The notes under the pieces are model-generated. The model worked only from the letters and a program-made list of their open reading frames with translations. It was not told where the DNA came from and ran no database searches. Below are positions 41,278 through 41,400 of a stretch of 41,400 nt of DNA, piece after piece. This stretch comes from Bacteroidota bacterium (GTDB taxonomy: Bacteria > Bacteroidota > Bacteroidia > Chitinophagales > Saprospiraceae), in contig JAKQHS010000050.1 of assembly GCA_029557915.1 (NCBI GenBank), positions 1 through 41,400 of the forward strand, in the 5' to 3' direction. The translations under genes and the position numbers were made by a program. Positions within the stretch are counted from its first letter, which is position 1. Every line of letters begins with the position of its first letter.

Positions 41278-41400
41278 GGTCATTTTTTAGACCGACCGAA
41301 TTTTATTTTCTTGTCATTGTGGTAGTGAATTCTATAAACATGGGTTGTTCCGGGTCAAACAAGCCAATTTAATAGAGCTTCAAGAGGAAAATCGCTGTTA
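41278..41400. other. Right-edge segment, no gene assigned
   Basis: After the permease stop there is a weak GGTC/GACC 4-bp inverted repeat around T6. A plus-strand frame stays open from 41291 to the edge and reads FSCHCGSEFYKHGLFRV, which recalls a zinc-ribbon start, but it has no ATG (only ATT at 41300 or TTG at 41345). On the minus strand 41355-41400 could be the last 14 codons of a gene. Neither can be decided from this window. Confidence 0.2.

Noticed and set aside
41291-41400. 5' end of a zinc-ribbon transposase at the right edge
   Set aside because: There is a CxC-like stretch but no acceptable start codon, and only 36 codons are visible; too little to call.
1-41400. tRNA, rRNA, tmRNA or known riboswitch
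   Set aside because: No conserved anticodon/T-arm sets, rRNA segments or riboswitch cores were recognised by eye in the intergenic regions; a covariance search was not possible.

Overview
The window looks like chromosomal DNA of a Bacteroidota bacterium, most likely of the Saprospiria/Chitinophagia side of the phylum. Pointers are: two TonB-dependent receptors (one with a carboxypeptidase-regulatory-like N-domain), a CBM9-like/DUF5916 outer-surface protein, a LytS/LytTR two-component pair, a protein with a type IX secretion C-terminal sorting domain, a fused double-domain M16 peptidase, and repeated matches to the Bacteroidota promoter consensus TTTG-N19..21-TAnnTTTG. Composition is near 50 percent GC. 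The exact genus cannot be read from the sequence.

Layout. 1-88: 5' end of an IS630-like transposase. 138-1241: a tandem array of about eleven 90-110 bp units that can fold into hairpins. 1250-6315 (minus): M16 peptidase, then a pfkB-MFS pair. 6359-8930: CPBP protease (+), rsmA (-), pdxA (+). 8931-11351 (minus): histidine kinase, LytTR regulator and glucosaminidase, divergent from a large TonB-dependent receptor (11571-14345). 14366-14396: a clear terminator, followed by a second hairpin array. 14926-19321 (+): MOCOS-like PLP enzyme, serine hydrolase, prfC. 19351-20076 (-): esterase. 20185-20392: palindromic repeats. 20508-27413 (-): a complete seven-gene TetR-controlled efflux operon (TetR, TolC, HlyD, two ABC ATPases, two ABC-2 permeases) with a consensus promoter and a palindromic operator. 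27598-28443 (-): predicted T9SS-secreted protein. 28597-33378 (-): YncE/phosphoesterase lipoprotein plus TonB-dependent receptor. 33534-34442 (-): Tat-exported sugar isomerase-like protein. 34544-35062: palindromes and a 9-bp array. 35062-37230 (-): DUF5916 protein. 37334-39778 (+): second YncE/phosphoesterase. 39817-39900: hexamer array. 39949-41277 (+): APC amino acid permease.

How the genes work together. Three functional modules stand out. One is the drug or toxin extrusion pump of YbhGFSR type, from promoter to outer-membrane channel. The second is an envelope group (LytS/LytTR kinase-regulator with a peptidoglycan glucosaminidase, divergent from a TonB receptor). The third is a surface phosphoesterase region (two paralogous YncE/phosphoesterase proteins, a TonB receptor and a DUF5916 beta-barrel-like protein). 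Housekeeping genes (rsmA, pdxA, prfC, pfkB) are scattered between them.

The most unusual aspect is the non-coding DNA. All four intergenic gaps over 300 bp, and several shorter ones, are filled by repeats: two unrelated sequence families of about 100-bp tandem hairpins, a dispersed about 90-bp palindromic element whose two copies show compensatory stem changes, and 6-bp, 9-bp and purine-rich low-complexity tracts. Several of these abut or run into stop codons. No CRISPR array, tRNA, rRNA or recognised defence system was seen.
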